Shown piece after piece: positions 22,164 to 33,008 of a stretch of DNA of 64,000 nt. Positions within the stretch are counted from its first letter, which is position 1. Every line of letters begins with the position of its first letter. This stretch comes from Pyronema omphalodes (Eukaryota > Ascomycota > Pezizomycetes > Pezizales > Pyronemataceae), in the NCBI GenBank assembly GCA_024516155.1, contig JAJJXM010000023.1, positions 682,001 through 746,000 on the forward strand, read 5' to 3'. Below the pieces are notes generated by a model. The model saw only the letters and a list, made by a program, of their open reading frames with translations. It did not search any database and was not told the origin of the DNA. The position numbers were made by a program, and so were the translations under genes.

Positions 22164-23838
22164 TTAAGCCTTCTTGGGGGAGATCATCAACTCAGGGCGG
22201 ACCAACTGATCAAACTCCTCAGAAGTAAGAGCCTGAAGCTCCAAAGCACTCTGCTTCAAGGTCAATCCCTTCTTGTGGGCGTTCTTGGCAACCTTGGAAG
22301 CCATGTCGTATCCAATCTTGGAGTTAAGGCAGGTGACCAACATCAAGGACTCGTGGAGGAGCTTGTTGATCTTCTCCTCGTTGGCCTCAATTCCGACAAC
22401 ACAGTTGTCCTGGAAGGACTTCATGGCATCGGCAAGGATGGTGGAAGAGTGGAGAAGGTTGCGGATAAGGACGGGCTTGAAGACGTTGAGCTCAAAGTGT
22501 CCCATGGATCCGGCAATGGTGACGGCGGTGTGGTTACCCATGACCTGGGCGCAGACCATGGTAAGAGCCTCACACTGGGTGGGGTTGACCTTTCCGGGCA
22601 TGATGGAAGAACCGGGCTCGTTCTCGGGGAGGTTCAACTCTCCGAGACCACAGCGGGGACCGGATCCGAGGAAACGGATGTCGTTGGCGATCTTCATGAG
22701 GGAGACAGCAAGGGTGTTAAGAGCTCCGGAAGCCTCAACAATGGCATCGTGGGCAGCGAGGGCCTCGAACTTGTTGGGGGCGGTGATGAAGTCAATTCCG
22801 GTGAGCTTGGAAACCTCGTCGGCAATGGCAACATCGAATCCCTCCTTGGTGTTAAGTCCGGTTCCGACGGCGGTTCCTCCCTGGGCCAACATCTTAAGGC
22901 GGGGAAGAGTGGCCTCAACACGCTCGATACCGTAGGCAAGCTGGGTAGCGTATCCGGAGAACTCCTGACCAAGGGTCAAGGGGGTAGCATCCTGCAAGTG
23001 GGTACGTCCAATCTTGATGATGTGGTTGAAAGCAGCAACCTTCTCCTCGAAAGCAGCGTGGAGGGAGCGGAGGGAAGGAAGAAGCTTCTCAGTGAGCTCC
23101 ATGGTAGCAGCAATGTGCATAACGGAGGGGAAAGTGTCGTTGGAGGAAGCGGACATGTTAACGTGGTCGTTAGGGTGAACGGGCTTCTTGGATCCCATCT
23201 CTCCTCCGAGAATCTCAATAGCACGGTTGGAGATGACCTCGTTGGCGTTCATGTTGGACTGAGTTCCGGAACCAGTCTGCCAGACGACGAGGGGGAAGTG
23301 GTCGGCAAGCTTTCCAGAGATGACCTCATCGGCAGCCTGCTCAATGGCCTTTCCGAGCTTGGGGTCGAGTCCAAACTTCATGTTGACAGTGGCGGCGGCG
23401 CGCTTGAGAATACCGAAAGCCTTGATGATCGCGGGGGGCATGCGGTCGAAGGGCTGGTTAATCTTGAAGTTGGTGAGGGAACTGCGAATTCTATCAGTTT
23501 CACCATTTCCAATTTGACTTCAGAGAATCATACCGCTGAGTCTGCGCACCCCAGTAACGGTCAGTAGCGACCTCGATGTCGCCGAAAGCGTCTTTCTCGA
23601 TTCTGGTAGCCTATTCAAACACATCTCGTCAGTTTATCGGGTCCAAAAACATCTCCCGCTGAAGATTCCGGGAAATTCTCACCATCTTGAAGCTGCTGGT
23701 GGAGAAGTAAGCGGGGGCAGCTCTGATCGCAGCAGTGCGGGGAACCACGGCTCTGGCTCCGGCATTTCTGGCAAGCACATGCAAGCTGCGACGGGCAACC
23801 GAGGCGGTTGCGGTGGACTTTAGGCTGTTGAACATCAT
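22164..23838 (-). CDS. FUM1: Fumarate hydratase, class II, mitochondrial/cytosolic
   Basis: Three exons: 23,838-23,683, 23,610-23,534 and 23,481-22,164, giving about 516 residues. The enzyme interconverts fumarate and malate in the TCA cycle as a homotetramer. The first 45 residues are rich in Arg, Ala and Ser with no acidic residues and include FSTSSF, a clear mitochondrial presequence. The catalytic region [16 protein letters not shown] and the superfamily signature [16 protein letters not shown] are intact. Yeast Fum1 is 488 aa, so the length fits. Exon 1 ends exactly at a methionine codon ([12 protein letters not shown]), so initiation there would give a leaderless cytosolic form, as needed for the dual location known in this family. 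The gene faces the TIA1-like gene tail to tail. Confidence 0.97.
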
Positions 23839-25700
23839 CGTTGCTGACTCGTTGCGATAAACGACTGTGATCAGATGGTGAGAAGGACAAAGTGGTGGGG
23901 TTCTCGCTACCGGGTCGACTATTAAAGAAGTCGGGGGAAAGGGCCGTCGGTTTTCGTCATGGCTCGGCAAATCGGCCCGCTGGCTTCCAATCGGACTTCG
24001 CTGAGTAGCCCGACCCGGAAAATTTCGGAAAACTGAACCTCCGGGCGCTCATGCGGTCTCACTCGCCACGTATTTTATCCTGAATTTGATGGATAATTTG
24101 GCACGAAGGTTAGCGGGATGGTGTTTTGACTTTTTTTTACAGCAAAAAGGGTATGAGTACAGCTTTGGAAGCTGGAGTCGCTCCGGTTGGACGCTGTGTA
24201 CCGACTTTCGGCATCGTGTCACACACCGAACTAAAGCTACCGCGTGCTCAGCTTCAACAAATCAGCTCTAAAATCCCGAAAAAGATCCGGGGAAATTGTT
24301 CCGTTGCATCCGGGGATTTAGATCCCGCACGTTAGTGTCGAAGAGGCTTTTCCATGGGGGATCACTCGGTTAACCCGGATGGTTTGGTATTGGGAATCGG
24401 AATAGATGTGGGATCTGTACATTCCAAGCAAAAGATTCCCAATATCAAACCATCAGGGGAATGTATGGTGATGCGGAGACAACGAGCAGTTTACGCTCGA
24501 GCCTACGGACCACGGCATTCCACATTCCACGGCATGTACTTCCGTTCGGTTCAGCGTACTGCGGGATGCTTAATATATGTTGTCCTACCGACCGGCTCAT
24601 CCTTTGTCCTACCGATCAACCGATGCCTTTGGTGATGGGATGAAATGTCATAACCAATCGTATCATTCCGTAGAGCTGTGGCTTTTAAAATGCTCATCCA
24701 TCCAGTCTTTAGCACAAATTCCAATGTAAATTTCAAGAAATGTTAATTAATATCAGTGGAGATGAAAATGAGAAATTTCTGTGAAGCTGTACTGGGGGGT
24801 AAAGGTAATTCGGGCGCTCTTCTTGTACCACTGCATTGAGCCTTCTTTCCCTCGAAAACAATGGATTCTGAAACTACTGCCTTCCATATGTTTAAACGCT
24901 TATGGTTCTTGAACTCGCATTATCTCTCACGAAGCATATTGAGTGTTTGGTTCAATAAATGCTATATGGGTTGTGGCATACTTGAGGTGTCCGCCGGATA
25001 CATCAATCTGACTAGCTACAGAAAAGACTTTCAAGCCCTCGAGTAAACAACACACTCAAATTCTGAAATTTGTACAATTGTTTCTTCAACATGTGTAACC
25101 CAACGGGATTCATGCTTCTAATCATGGCTGTGTTAGGCTTCTCACGCCTTCTTTTCGAATATTTTATAACCAACAGAAAGTCTGGTATTGTCAAGAGCAA
25201 AAGGATGTAACTTTGTTGATAATTTAGAAGCCAGACAGAAAGAATAAAAATACTACAGCATAAGCCCGTGATAGTTAATATCCTGTTTATCAAAAATCCC
25301 ACCAGTCAGCCCGCACTTGTGAGGCAAAACATACCACCTGCGCCTGCAATGACATTGCTGGAAACCATATTCCAGTCAAGACAATGCAGAATGAGGCAAC
25401 CAAAGTCCTTCGGCACGAACAATACAAAGAAAAGCACAAGCAACCCTATAAATTAGTCAGAATTTACAAACATAGACCAATCAGCCTTGAAAGCTCTAAA
25501 AAATCTCAAGAACCCTAAACCCTGCCGCGAAGCGATTACCGCTAATATTTTTGGCAGGACCCTACCAAACCGCGCTTCAATGCCTTCTTCGTCTTCCAGC
25601 GTCCTCGACGGTCAAGCTCACGCGTAACCCTACCCCTCCGCCAGTCGTTTCAGCCCAGCCCGTGCGCGCCATCCGAAAGGCGAGCACAACCGCGAAGTGG
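23839..25700. promoter_or_regulatory. Divergent promoter region of fumarase and PIF1
   Basis: About 1.9 kb lies between two divergent starts. The fumarase-proximal part (23,840-24,350) is GC-rich. A 21-bp-arm hairpin lies at 24,374-24,458. Sequence from 24,650 to 25,500 is AT-rich with no supported gene. Just before PIF1, ctaatatttttggcag (25,542-25,557) looks like a branch point plus 3' splice site, so a 5' UTR intron is possible. Confidence 0.4.
24374..24458. repeat. Hairpin-forming inverted repeat
   Basis: The arm gatggtttggtattgggaat (24,378 onward, with c at 24,398) pairs with gattcccaatatcaaaccat (24,434 onward, with c at 24,454); 20 of 21 positions pair, with a 35-bp loop. Pairing extends by three more bases (ccc/ggg) after one mismatch. 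It may be a small foldback element or a transcribed hairpin. I saw no clear target-site duplication. Confidence 0.7.
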
Positions 25701-28606
25701 ATGTATGCACCCCTCATAACTAAGCCGTCACTACGAGCGTGGATTGGTGCACGTTTACAACGCTTTCGAATTCCGACTCCACACAGCTTACACGCTCGTT
25801 ACGCATTCACGATTTCTCCAGCGCAAGACAATATTCGAATTGATCCCACAATCATGTTCGGTCGTGCTGTACAATCTCATGAGAAGTCGCGTCCCCCACC
25901 GAGTCACAGCAATCCCGCGAGTTCGACAAACTCAACTCAATCTTCCCTACAGAACTCATTCGCAGGGAAGCCTGCTACCGCTCCTGAAAAATCAAAAGTA
26001 TCCGCCTCAATCACCTCCTTTGTCAACCCCACGGCAAGCACACGTCGACCGACCAACTTCGGCCTCGCCTCGCTCTCCGCCTCCTCCGCCTTCGACAGCA
26101 AGCCCACACCGCCTACCCTCTCAGAATCTACCGGTAACTCAGTAAGCCAATTGCACGATGCAGTTTACTTTGACGATGTGGATTTCTCGGATGAGGAGGA
26201 TCTCGAATTTGCGATTTCCCAGCCAATCCTACCAAGTCTCGAAAAAGTAGCGAAAAAAATTGCTTCTCCACCTAGGAAGATCGCTTCTCCACCTAGAAGA
26301 ATTCCTTCTCCACCTCGCAAAATTGTTGTATCACCCCCAACAAAGCCTCGGGCAGCACTGCCAGTCACAAATCCCGCAGCCAAACCTTCGGCCCCCACTA
26401 TGCAGCAGCACCGCGACGACAGAAGCAATCACTTCAACAAGGATGCCGCTTTAGAGGATTGGGATAGTGATGTGGATCTACTACCGAAAAGCCAGAGAGT
26501 GGTGGAGAAACCGGATAGTAGGTTTTCAAAACCAGCAAAGCCACAGGACAGGGCACCACCGAGCTCTGCTCCTGTACCATGGAGCAGCAGTCCGGTCGAA
26601 CACATGGCCCCCAGAATGCCGTCAATTTCTGAGTCTATTGCTACCATAGATCTTACTTCCTCCAGGTCGTCGTTGGTCTCTTCTGCTGCTAAGAGACGGA
26701 CAGCGGCTGCGGAAGAAGCCCAAGGCCTCCATCCCAAGAAGAGACGGACAATCCCTTGGGAAAACGACCCAAATGCCCAACTTGTTGAACCCGTTGTTGC
26801 AAGGGCTTCGACAACTGCAGCGACTGCGACGACTTCCACGACTTCCACGACCTCCACGGCTCGGACCAAGAGTACTACCACTACCGCCACTACATCGTCT
26901 TCAATCATTAAGAACAGAAGCGACTCATTGCCTTGGAATGATAGTTTCTCAAACTTTGAGGCTGGAAAAAAGGAGGCTAGGAAGCAGAATGCTTTGAGAA
27001 TGCAAAAACGAAGTATGCACGGAGAGGCTGCGAACCCGGAGGATGTCAGGAGTCTCAGGAAGACTAAGGAGAGCCTACCCGGGATTTTCTTGAGTGAGGA
27101 GCAAAAACGGGTCGTTGATTTGGTAGCAACCCAGGGACAGAGTGTGTTTTTCACTGGTTCTGCTGGTAAGCTCTACTCCATCACCTTGAAGTTATATCTA
27201 CTCACATACCATGATTAGGTACCGGAAAGTCCGTCTTGTTAAGAGAGCTTATCAAGGTTCTCAAGCGCAAGTACCGTAAGGACCCCGACGCCGTAGCAGT
27301 TACCGCCTCCACCGGACTAGCAGCATGCAACATTGGAGGAGTAACCCTACACTCTTTCGCCGGAATTGGACTTGGAAAAGAAGCTGTTCCTGACCTCGTT
27401 CGGAAAATCAAAAAGAACCAGAAAGCCAGAGCCCGTTGGTCTCGTACCAAAGTCTTAATTTTGGATGAGATTTCCATGGTTGACGGTGATCTTTTCGACA
27501 AACTTGAATCTGTAGCACGACAAATCCGCAACAATGGCCGGCCTTTTGGTGGAATCCAGCTAGTTATGACCGGGGATTTCTTCCAGCTTCCTCCTGTACC
27601 TGAAGGAGGAAAAGCCGCTAAATTCGCATTCGATGCCAATTCATGGACTTCCTGTATCGAGCATACCATTGGATTATCTCAAGTCTTCCGTCAAAGGGAT
27701 CCAGAATTCGCAAACATGCTCAATGAAATGCGTGTAGGAAAACTCAGCAAGGCAACCGTCGACACATTCAAAAGCTTATCCCGTGAGCTCCACTACGATG
27801 ATGGTATCCAAGCCACTGAACTCTTCTCTACCCGTAACGAAGTCGACAGCGCCAACAGACGCAAAATGGAAGGTCTTCCAGGAGAGGCTATTAAATTCGT
27901 TGCTGTCGACTCTGGTACAGTGACTGATGTTCAACGTCGTGATAAGCTTTTACAAAGCTGTATGGCACCTCAAGCTATCGAGTTGAAGCTCCACTCCCAG
28001 GTCATGTTAATCAAGAACGTCGATGATTCCTTGGTCAATGGATCTCTTGGAAGAGTTGTTGGTTTCATGAGCGAGAAGATGTTTGACCTCATGAATGACC
28101 AGGGCTTGTCTGAGAAGGAGGCTGGAAGGGGTACTGAGACTGGTCACCGCTGGCCATTGGTGCAGTTCGCTATGATTGATGGTACTTCGAGACAATTGCT
28201 TTGCCAACCAGAGGTTTGGAAGGTCGAGTTGCCTAATGGTGAAGTGCAAGCACAGCGCACTCAGGTTCCTTTGATTCTTGCATGGGCTTTGTCAATTCAT
28301 AAGGCACAGGGTCAGACTTTGGAAAGAGTTAGAGTCGACTTGAGAAGAGCATTCGAGAAGGGTCAGGCATATGTTGCGTTGTCCAGAGCTACTTGTAAAG
28401 AGGGACTTCAAGTTCTTGGCTTCGATGAAAGAAAGGTTATGGCACATGATAGGGTCAGGGAATTTTACAACTCCTTGTATTCTGCGGCCGACGCGTCAAA
28501 GAGAATTCAAGCACCTAGCACAGTACAGGCTACAGCAAAACAGACGGTCGCCGTTGATGAGAATGACGACGAGGAGGCATGGAGACAGTTTGGTGCAGGA
28601 TATTAG
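25701..28606 (+). CDS. PIF1: Pif1-family 5'-3' DNA helicase
   Basis: Exon 1 is 25,701-27,165 and exon 2 27,219-28,606, with a 53-bp intron, giving about 950 residues from ATG 25,701 or 899 from ATG 25,854. The long N-terminus is Ser/Pro/Thr-rich and disordered, with three repeats around [16 protein letters not shown]. The helicase core follows: Walker A GSAGTGKS (split by the intron after GSAG), Walker [31 protein letters not shown], and the superfamily 1B motifs [15 protein letters not shown] and AYVALSRA. Pif1 unwinds G-quadruplexes and R-loops, removes telomerase and maintains mitochondrial DNA. The segment from 25,701 to 25,854 is Arg-rich without acidic residues until its end, like a mitochondrial presequence; start at 25,854 (MFGRAVQSH) would give a nuclear form. 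An upstream in-frame extension from 25,551 has no ATG. Confidence 0.95.
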
Positions 28607-29256
28607 ATTGCAAGTTTCAACATATGGCGTTGTTTTTTTTTGTATTTTTTGTTTTGGGCTATGTAGTATCTTATCATAGGTACAACTTAGCTTTATTTGG
28701 AGTTTGGTTTGGTTCGTTTGGATGGGATGGGTAAAGGGGCAAAAGATTATTGATATTTCCACTTATATATTAGCCGTTAACTACGGAATCGAGTTTCGTT
28801 CATTCACTACTGTAAAAATGTGATCCCGAATGATGCGCCAGGGAGAACCGTAGAAAGAAAAAACGTGAAATGTATCACAAAGGTGGGTTTTTCTTGCCGG
28901 AAACCATTCAACTCCCTCAGTTCCAAGCTCCTCCCGAACCCCTCCGTGAAACGCACAACACAGAGGTCAACGCGTTTTCCATCGATGCAAACACGCGATT
29001 TTGAAATTAATTCAAACCCGTCAAAAATTATGGATTCAGAGTATCCCAATCACTGTAAACTATCTCCATTAAGATTTAGTCCAGAAAAGCCCGATTCACT
29101 TCTCTCGGCAATCGTTGCAAACCCACTACGCGTGGCGTCATCATGCGCAAGCACTAGACCAATACCCACGCACGCGCGACGCGTCTACCGAAACCTCACC
29201 CAACAACGGTGATCCACATCGCCACCTCGCCACCTCCTCCACAACGCCCACTAACA
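28607..29256. other. Intergenic region between PIF1 and YTH1
   Basis: About 650 bp separate two plus-strand genes. The first half is T-rich and probably includes the PIF1 3' UTR. The second half (28,810-29,256) is the YTH1 promoter and leader. A 130-codon frame at 28,820-29,212 has no recognisable features and I do not call it. Confidence 0.45.
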
Positions 29257-30472
29257 ATGACAACCATGAACAACCACGTGAACCATGGTCACGGAAACCA
29301 CATGCAGAATATGAATGCCATGAATGCTATGAACGCTATGAACATGCAGGGCATGCACTATGGTCCTTATGGACAGCAGCAGCAACACCAGCATCAGCAA
29401 CACCAGCATCAGCAACACCAGCATCAGCAACATCAACATCAACACCAGCACCAACACCACCAACACCACCAACAGCAACAGCAAGCTTCCTCGTTTCCAA
29501 ATTCACAAGCTCCAGCCCCCTCGGCACAGCAAGCTAATCCCATACAATCTAATACCGTATCAACACCTTCAATAAACTACGCAGACCTCATCCTTAACCC
29601 ACCTTCATCCGCCAATGCCTCCTTGACGTCAAAGTTCGCCTTCAATGACTTTCTACGAAAAGAATATCGGTTCGGTCTAGATCCATCGAGAAAGACGTGT
29701 CCGCTGTTTGTACAGGGCCATTGTCCGATGGGAAATAGCTGTCCGGATAAGCATGCGGTTTCTTCGACTTTTAATAATTTGGTTTGTAAACATTGGTTGA
29801 GAAGTCTTTGTAAAAAGGGTGAGGGTTGTGAGTTTTTACATGAGTATAATCTGTAAGTTTCACCTATCTTTGTTTCTGCACCCCACTTTCTACTCCCTTG
29901 CTGTTGGGGTCTTTTGAAGATATTGCCACAGGGGCATCTGGCTGGATTATCGAGCTTTCTTTCCCCACATTCCTCCCGTCTTTACCAGAAACTCCGTTGA
30001 CACACCCCCTAGCCGTAAAATGCCCGAATGCAATTTCTTCGTCCGTAACGGCTACTGCAGTAACGGCGAAGAATGTTTATATCTCCACGTCGATCCGGAT
30101 AGTAAAATACCCCGCTGCCCCCACTACGAAAACGGTTTCTGTCCCCTGGGCCCGACATGTTCCAAAAAACACGTCCGAAAAGCCATCTGCAAATTCTTTC
30201 TTGCCGGTTTCTGTCCCGATGGTCGTCAAGCCTGTAAAGAGGGAGCCCATCCCAAATGGACAGCACCGAATATGCTGCCGATGCCAACGGTTAAAAGACC
30301 TCGGGAAGAGGGAGAATGGGGACAGGGAGGATTTCAGGCGCAGGGACAGGGACAAGGACAAGGGAATAATGGCTTTGGGCAAAGTGGGCAGCAGGGTGGG
30401 TTTGCGATGCAGGGCGGGATGATGGGTCAACCACCAAGGAAACGCTTCTGGGGAAGGGGAAGGGATAGATAG
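29257..30472 (+). CDS. YTH1: mRNA 3'-end processing zinc-finger protein Yth1/CPSF30
   Basis: Exon 1 is 29,257-29,852 and exon 2 30,013-30,472, joined by a 160-bp GTAAGT...TAG intron after EYNL, giving about 351 residues. Five CCCH zinc fingers are visible: CPLFVQGHCPMGNSCPDKH, CKHWLRSLCKKGEGCEFLH, CNFFVRNGYCSNGEECLYLH, CPHYENGFCPLGPTCSKKH and CKFFLAGFCPDGRQACKEGAH. The protein is the cleavage and polyadenylation factor subunit that binds the AAUAAA-type signal. Yeast Yth1 is 208 aa; the excess here is an N-terminal Met/Asn- and then Gln/His-rich low-complexity region and a C-terminal Gly/Gln-rich tail ending RKRFWGRGRDR. The start follows the first in-frame ATG. The last finger has a longer spacing (GRQACKEGAH) than the others. 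Confidence 0.95.
29380..29482. repeat. CAGCAACACCAGCAT-type coding repeat
   Basis: Imperfect units built from cag, caa, cac and cat codons encode the Gln/His tract of Yth1. Every unit is a multiple of three, so length changes preserve the frame. Confidence 0.8.
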
Positions 30473-31427
30473 GAGGATGCCGAAACTGGGGTTTATAGGT
30501 CTGAATATAAGAATGTGAGGGACTAAGTATAATAAGCTGTTGTCTTGTGCATATAGGCTTGCACCGCGGGATTGGGAATGATTATCCTGATGGAATTTTT
30601 TCGTATTTAACCTGGACTGGAAATTAAAATTTTATTCTTCGTTTTTGTTTTTGTATTGAATCTTGAGTATGCGAGTAATGTTTTTTATGAATCTAAATAA
30701 ATTGTCGAATTCCATTAATTCCTAGCTTTTTCAAAGTCATCTAAGGCGATAAGACAAACCCTGAACCCACCCTAATTTTTGTACGCGATTTTTTCTCTGC
30801 TTGAAAACTTAACAAGAGCCTTCTCCTGATGCAGGCCATTATGGCAAAGCGTTTTTAGTGATGTTGGTAATCAATCAGTAAAGGTTGTGTATTCACCATG
30901 CAGTATCACGACGGCATCTTCTTTCATCAGAGCTAACATTTTCCAAGTCCAGCTGTCAAAATCCGTAAACTTCGAAGACGTAAAACGCAGCAACTGTGCT
31001 GGACAGGGGTTTACACTCTATCATAGTAATAGAGCTTGTCACTGGCGTTGATGGTAGCTTCGTTGATATATCGATGGTTGCTGCAGTTCGTCAGCAGTTT
31101 AACTCAAGTTATAATCTGTCAAGTCTCTTTTATACGGACATCATTTTCAGATTCATCGTCCTGATGTAAGGTTGCTGAAGAAAGAACCATGCTATCTTCT
31201 ACCTCAGTGTCCCGTGTCCTGCTGTCATGAGGCAAGAGGATTGTATGGAGAGTTGGAGAGTAAGTTTAGATCACGGCTCATGCTATTGAAATGACCCGAT
31301 ATGGTGGGCGAACCGTATTAACATGAACTGAATGAATCTACGGCTGCTGCAAGGCTCACACTGTGTCTTTGTTTCCATCTTACAACGAGCTAATGTGAGT
31401 ATAAATGGGATAGGATAGTGATTATAT
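30473..31427. other. Intergenic region after YTH1
   Basis: No gene is supported. The first 250 bp are AT-rich and probably include the YTH1 3' UTR (aataaat near 30,706). The stretch ends at a C18 run (31,428-31,445). Beyond that the decayed cyclin-like unit C begins. Confidence 0.45.
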
Positions 31428-31745
31428 CCCCCCCCCCCCCCCCCCTCCCCGAACCGAACCTTTCGATGAGTGTCAGAATCAATTACTCCCTAAGACTAAA
31501 CATACCATGATATTTTCTTCACACGCGACAGCCAGGGACTATCTGTGCCAGTACCATTTGCTAGTATAGGAATTCGATACCAGGCACTAGAAGGTATCCA
31601 ATGTCGTTTAAGCGTTTAATGTTTTGCATGGTCTTGCACCAGATTTCAGTTCTATTAAAAGCTATCTTTGAGATATGAGATCCCTCATGAACCACTCCGT
31701 TAGAGGCTTCGAGATATAGAATTGCCGCCACTTTTTGTGGAATAC

Positions 31746-32180
31746 GTCACTATGATGTATTCGATACAGGACTTCTGTATAAGGATGCACACGAGACGAG
31801 ATGTCTCGAGACTTTTCGAGACTTGTATATTCTATACTATATAGGGCAAAAATATGCCAAATCAAGTTAGATATGTATTTTTCCTTACTACGCTAATCAC
31901 TCTTCTAGCTAAATCTGTTACCAAGTGTAAGAATCGATTTCTTAGTAAACCTTCTTCGGCAGTACGTATTGCTCATCAAGAGCTAGAATGGACTACTGGA
32001 GTCTGAGGATTAGGCGGTATTCGAGGAGAAAGAGCATAAGTATTGGGGCAGGTACTGTACTGCAGAATTGTTGCTTCACTTGTAGTTTTATGAAATATTT
32101 TTTCTCGCCTAAAGTCTCGAGCGTCTCGCCGAGACTTACGAGACTGAAATCCCACGAGACAAGACGTCACTATCATGTAA
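31746..32180. mobile_element. Possible transposon remnant with GAGAC-rich ends
   Basis: Two clusters of gagac/gtctc words (31,790-31,825 and 32,105-32,165) face each other about 300 bp apart. The outer flanks share acgtcactatgatgta (31,745 onward) and acgtcactatcatgta (32,164 onward). This resembles a short element with subterminal repeats between duplicated target sequence, but I could not define matching terminal inverted repeats. Confidence 0.3.
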
Positions 32181-32194
32181 TTTTAAACAGTAAC

Positions 32195-32395
32195 AAAACA
32201 AATTGAAAACGATGAAAAAAAAATGTAAACAGGGATAAAAGAAATTGTAAACTATGACAAACGATATTGTAAATGACGTGTAAAAAGAAATTGTAAACAG
32301 GAATAAAAGGAGTTGTAAATGGATCAGAAATGGAATGTAAACGAGGACAAAACAGATTGTAGGAGATGCCAAATAAAATTGTAAACAAGGAATAA
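32195..32395. repeat. Degenerate ~24-bp minisatellite
   Basis: About eight or nine imperfect units follow the pattern aaattgtaaacaggaataaaa, with variants such as aaatgtaaacagggataaaa and aattgtaaacaaggaataaa. It lies inside the 5' part of unit C and does not appear in the other copies I compared. Confidence 0.7.
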
Positions 32396-33008
32396 ATCTA
32401 GATTAAGATTTCGTGGGAAAATTAGTGAATTCATGCAAGATTCATGCATCAGCTTTATAACGATTCCATGTACCATAGGGACATGGCGCGTACTTGACAT
32501 ACAAGAATAAGCTTGGCTCGTCATGTCGTATCACCCGTAAATACTGAATGGATTGGGAGTACTACAGCGGGAATGAGAACAAAAGGAAGAAGTACTCAGG
32601 ATTAAATAATAGCGGTTGAAGGATGATAGAAACTTTGATGAAGATATGTACGTACCAGATAAGACCAATCACCACGTGAATGAAAAAAATCCCTATTCAC
32701 ACCCCCATCGAACCTCAGAACACTGTCCTTGTCTGCACCGCCCCTCAATGAAGTATGATACAACATAAACCGCTGGAGCAAGCTAGCCCAAGCAATTACT
32801 TGGAGTCACAACAGCAAGTAAGTTACCTCTTTACACTGAGCCCAGATCCGTGCCAATAGGCCATTTCAACAGCACCAACATCCGCCCATACGTTCTACAT
32901 CCACTCCAGGTTCAGACGGTCCCACTACAAGGTTCTCAGCTCAAACTCGCCACTGCTGCGATTCCTACCGAGTAAGTAATAGTTGCACGACTTCTACCGT
33001 CCCTTACT

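Larger units (their letters stand above)
31446..33008 (+). repeat. Decayed 5' part of cyclin-like unit C
   Basis: The piece 31,460-31,600 matches the arms (41,385-41,510 in the right arm), sharing gggactatctacggcagtat-like and caataccagggactagcagg-like blocks. The stretch 32,450-33,008 matches 55,140-55,560 upstream of copy D and 43,480-43,760 upstream of copy B. Together they are the 5' flank of the cyclin-like unit, strongly rearranged. Between them lie a GAGAC-rich block and a degenerate minisatellite. Confidence 0.65.

Noticed and set aside
22275..23567. 430-codon plus-strand frame opposite fumarase
   Set aside because: It is an antisense shadow caused by strong codon bias in the fumarase exon, and the fumarase motifs fix the true strand.
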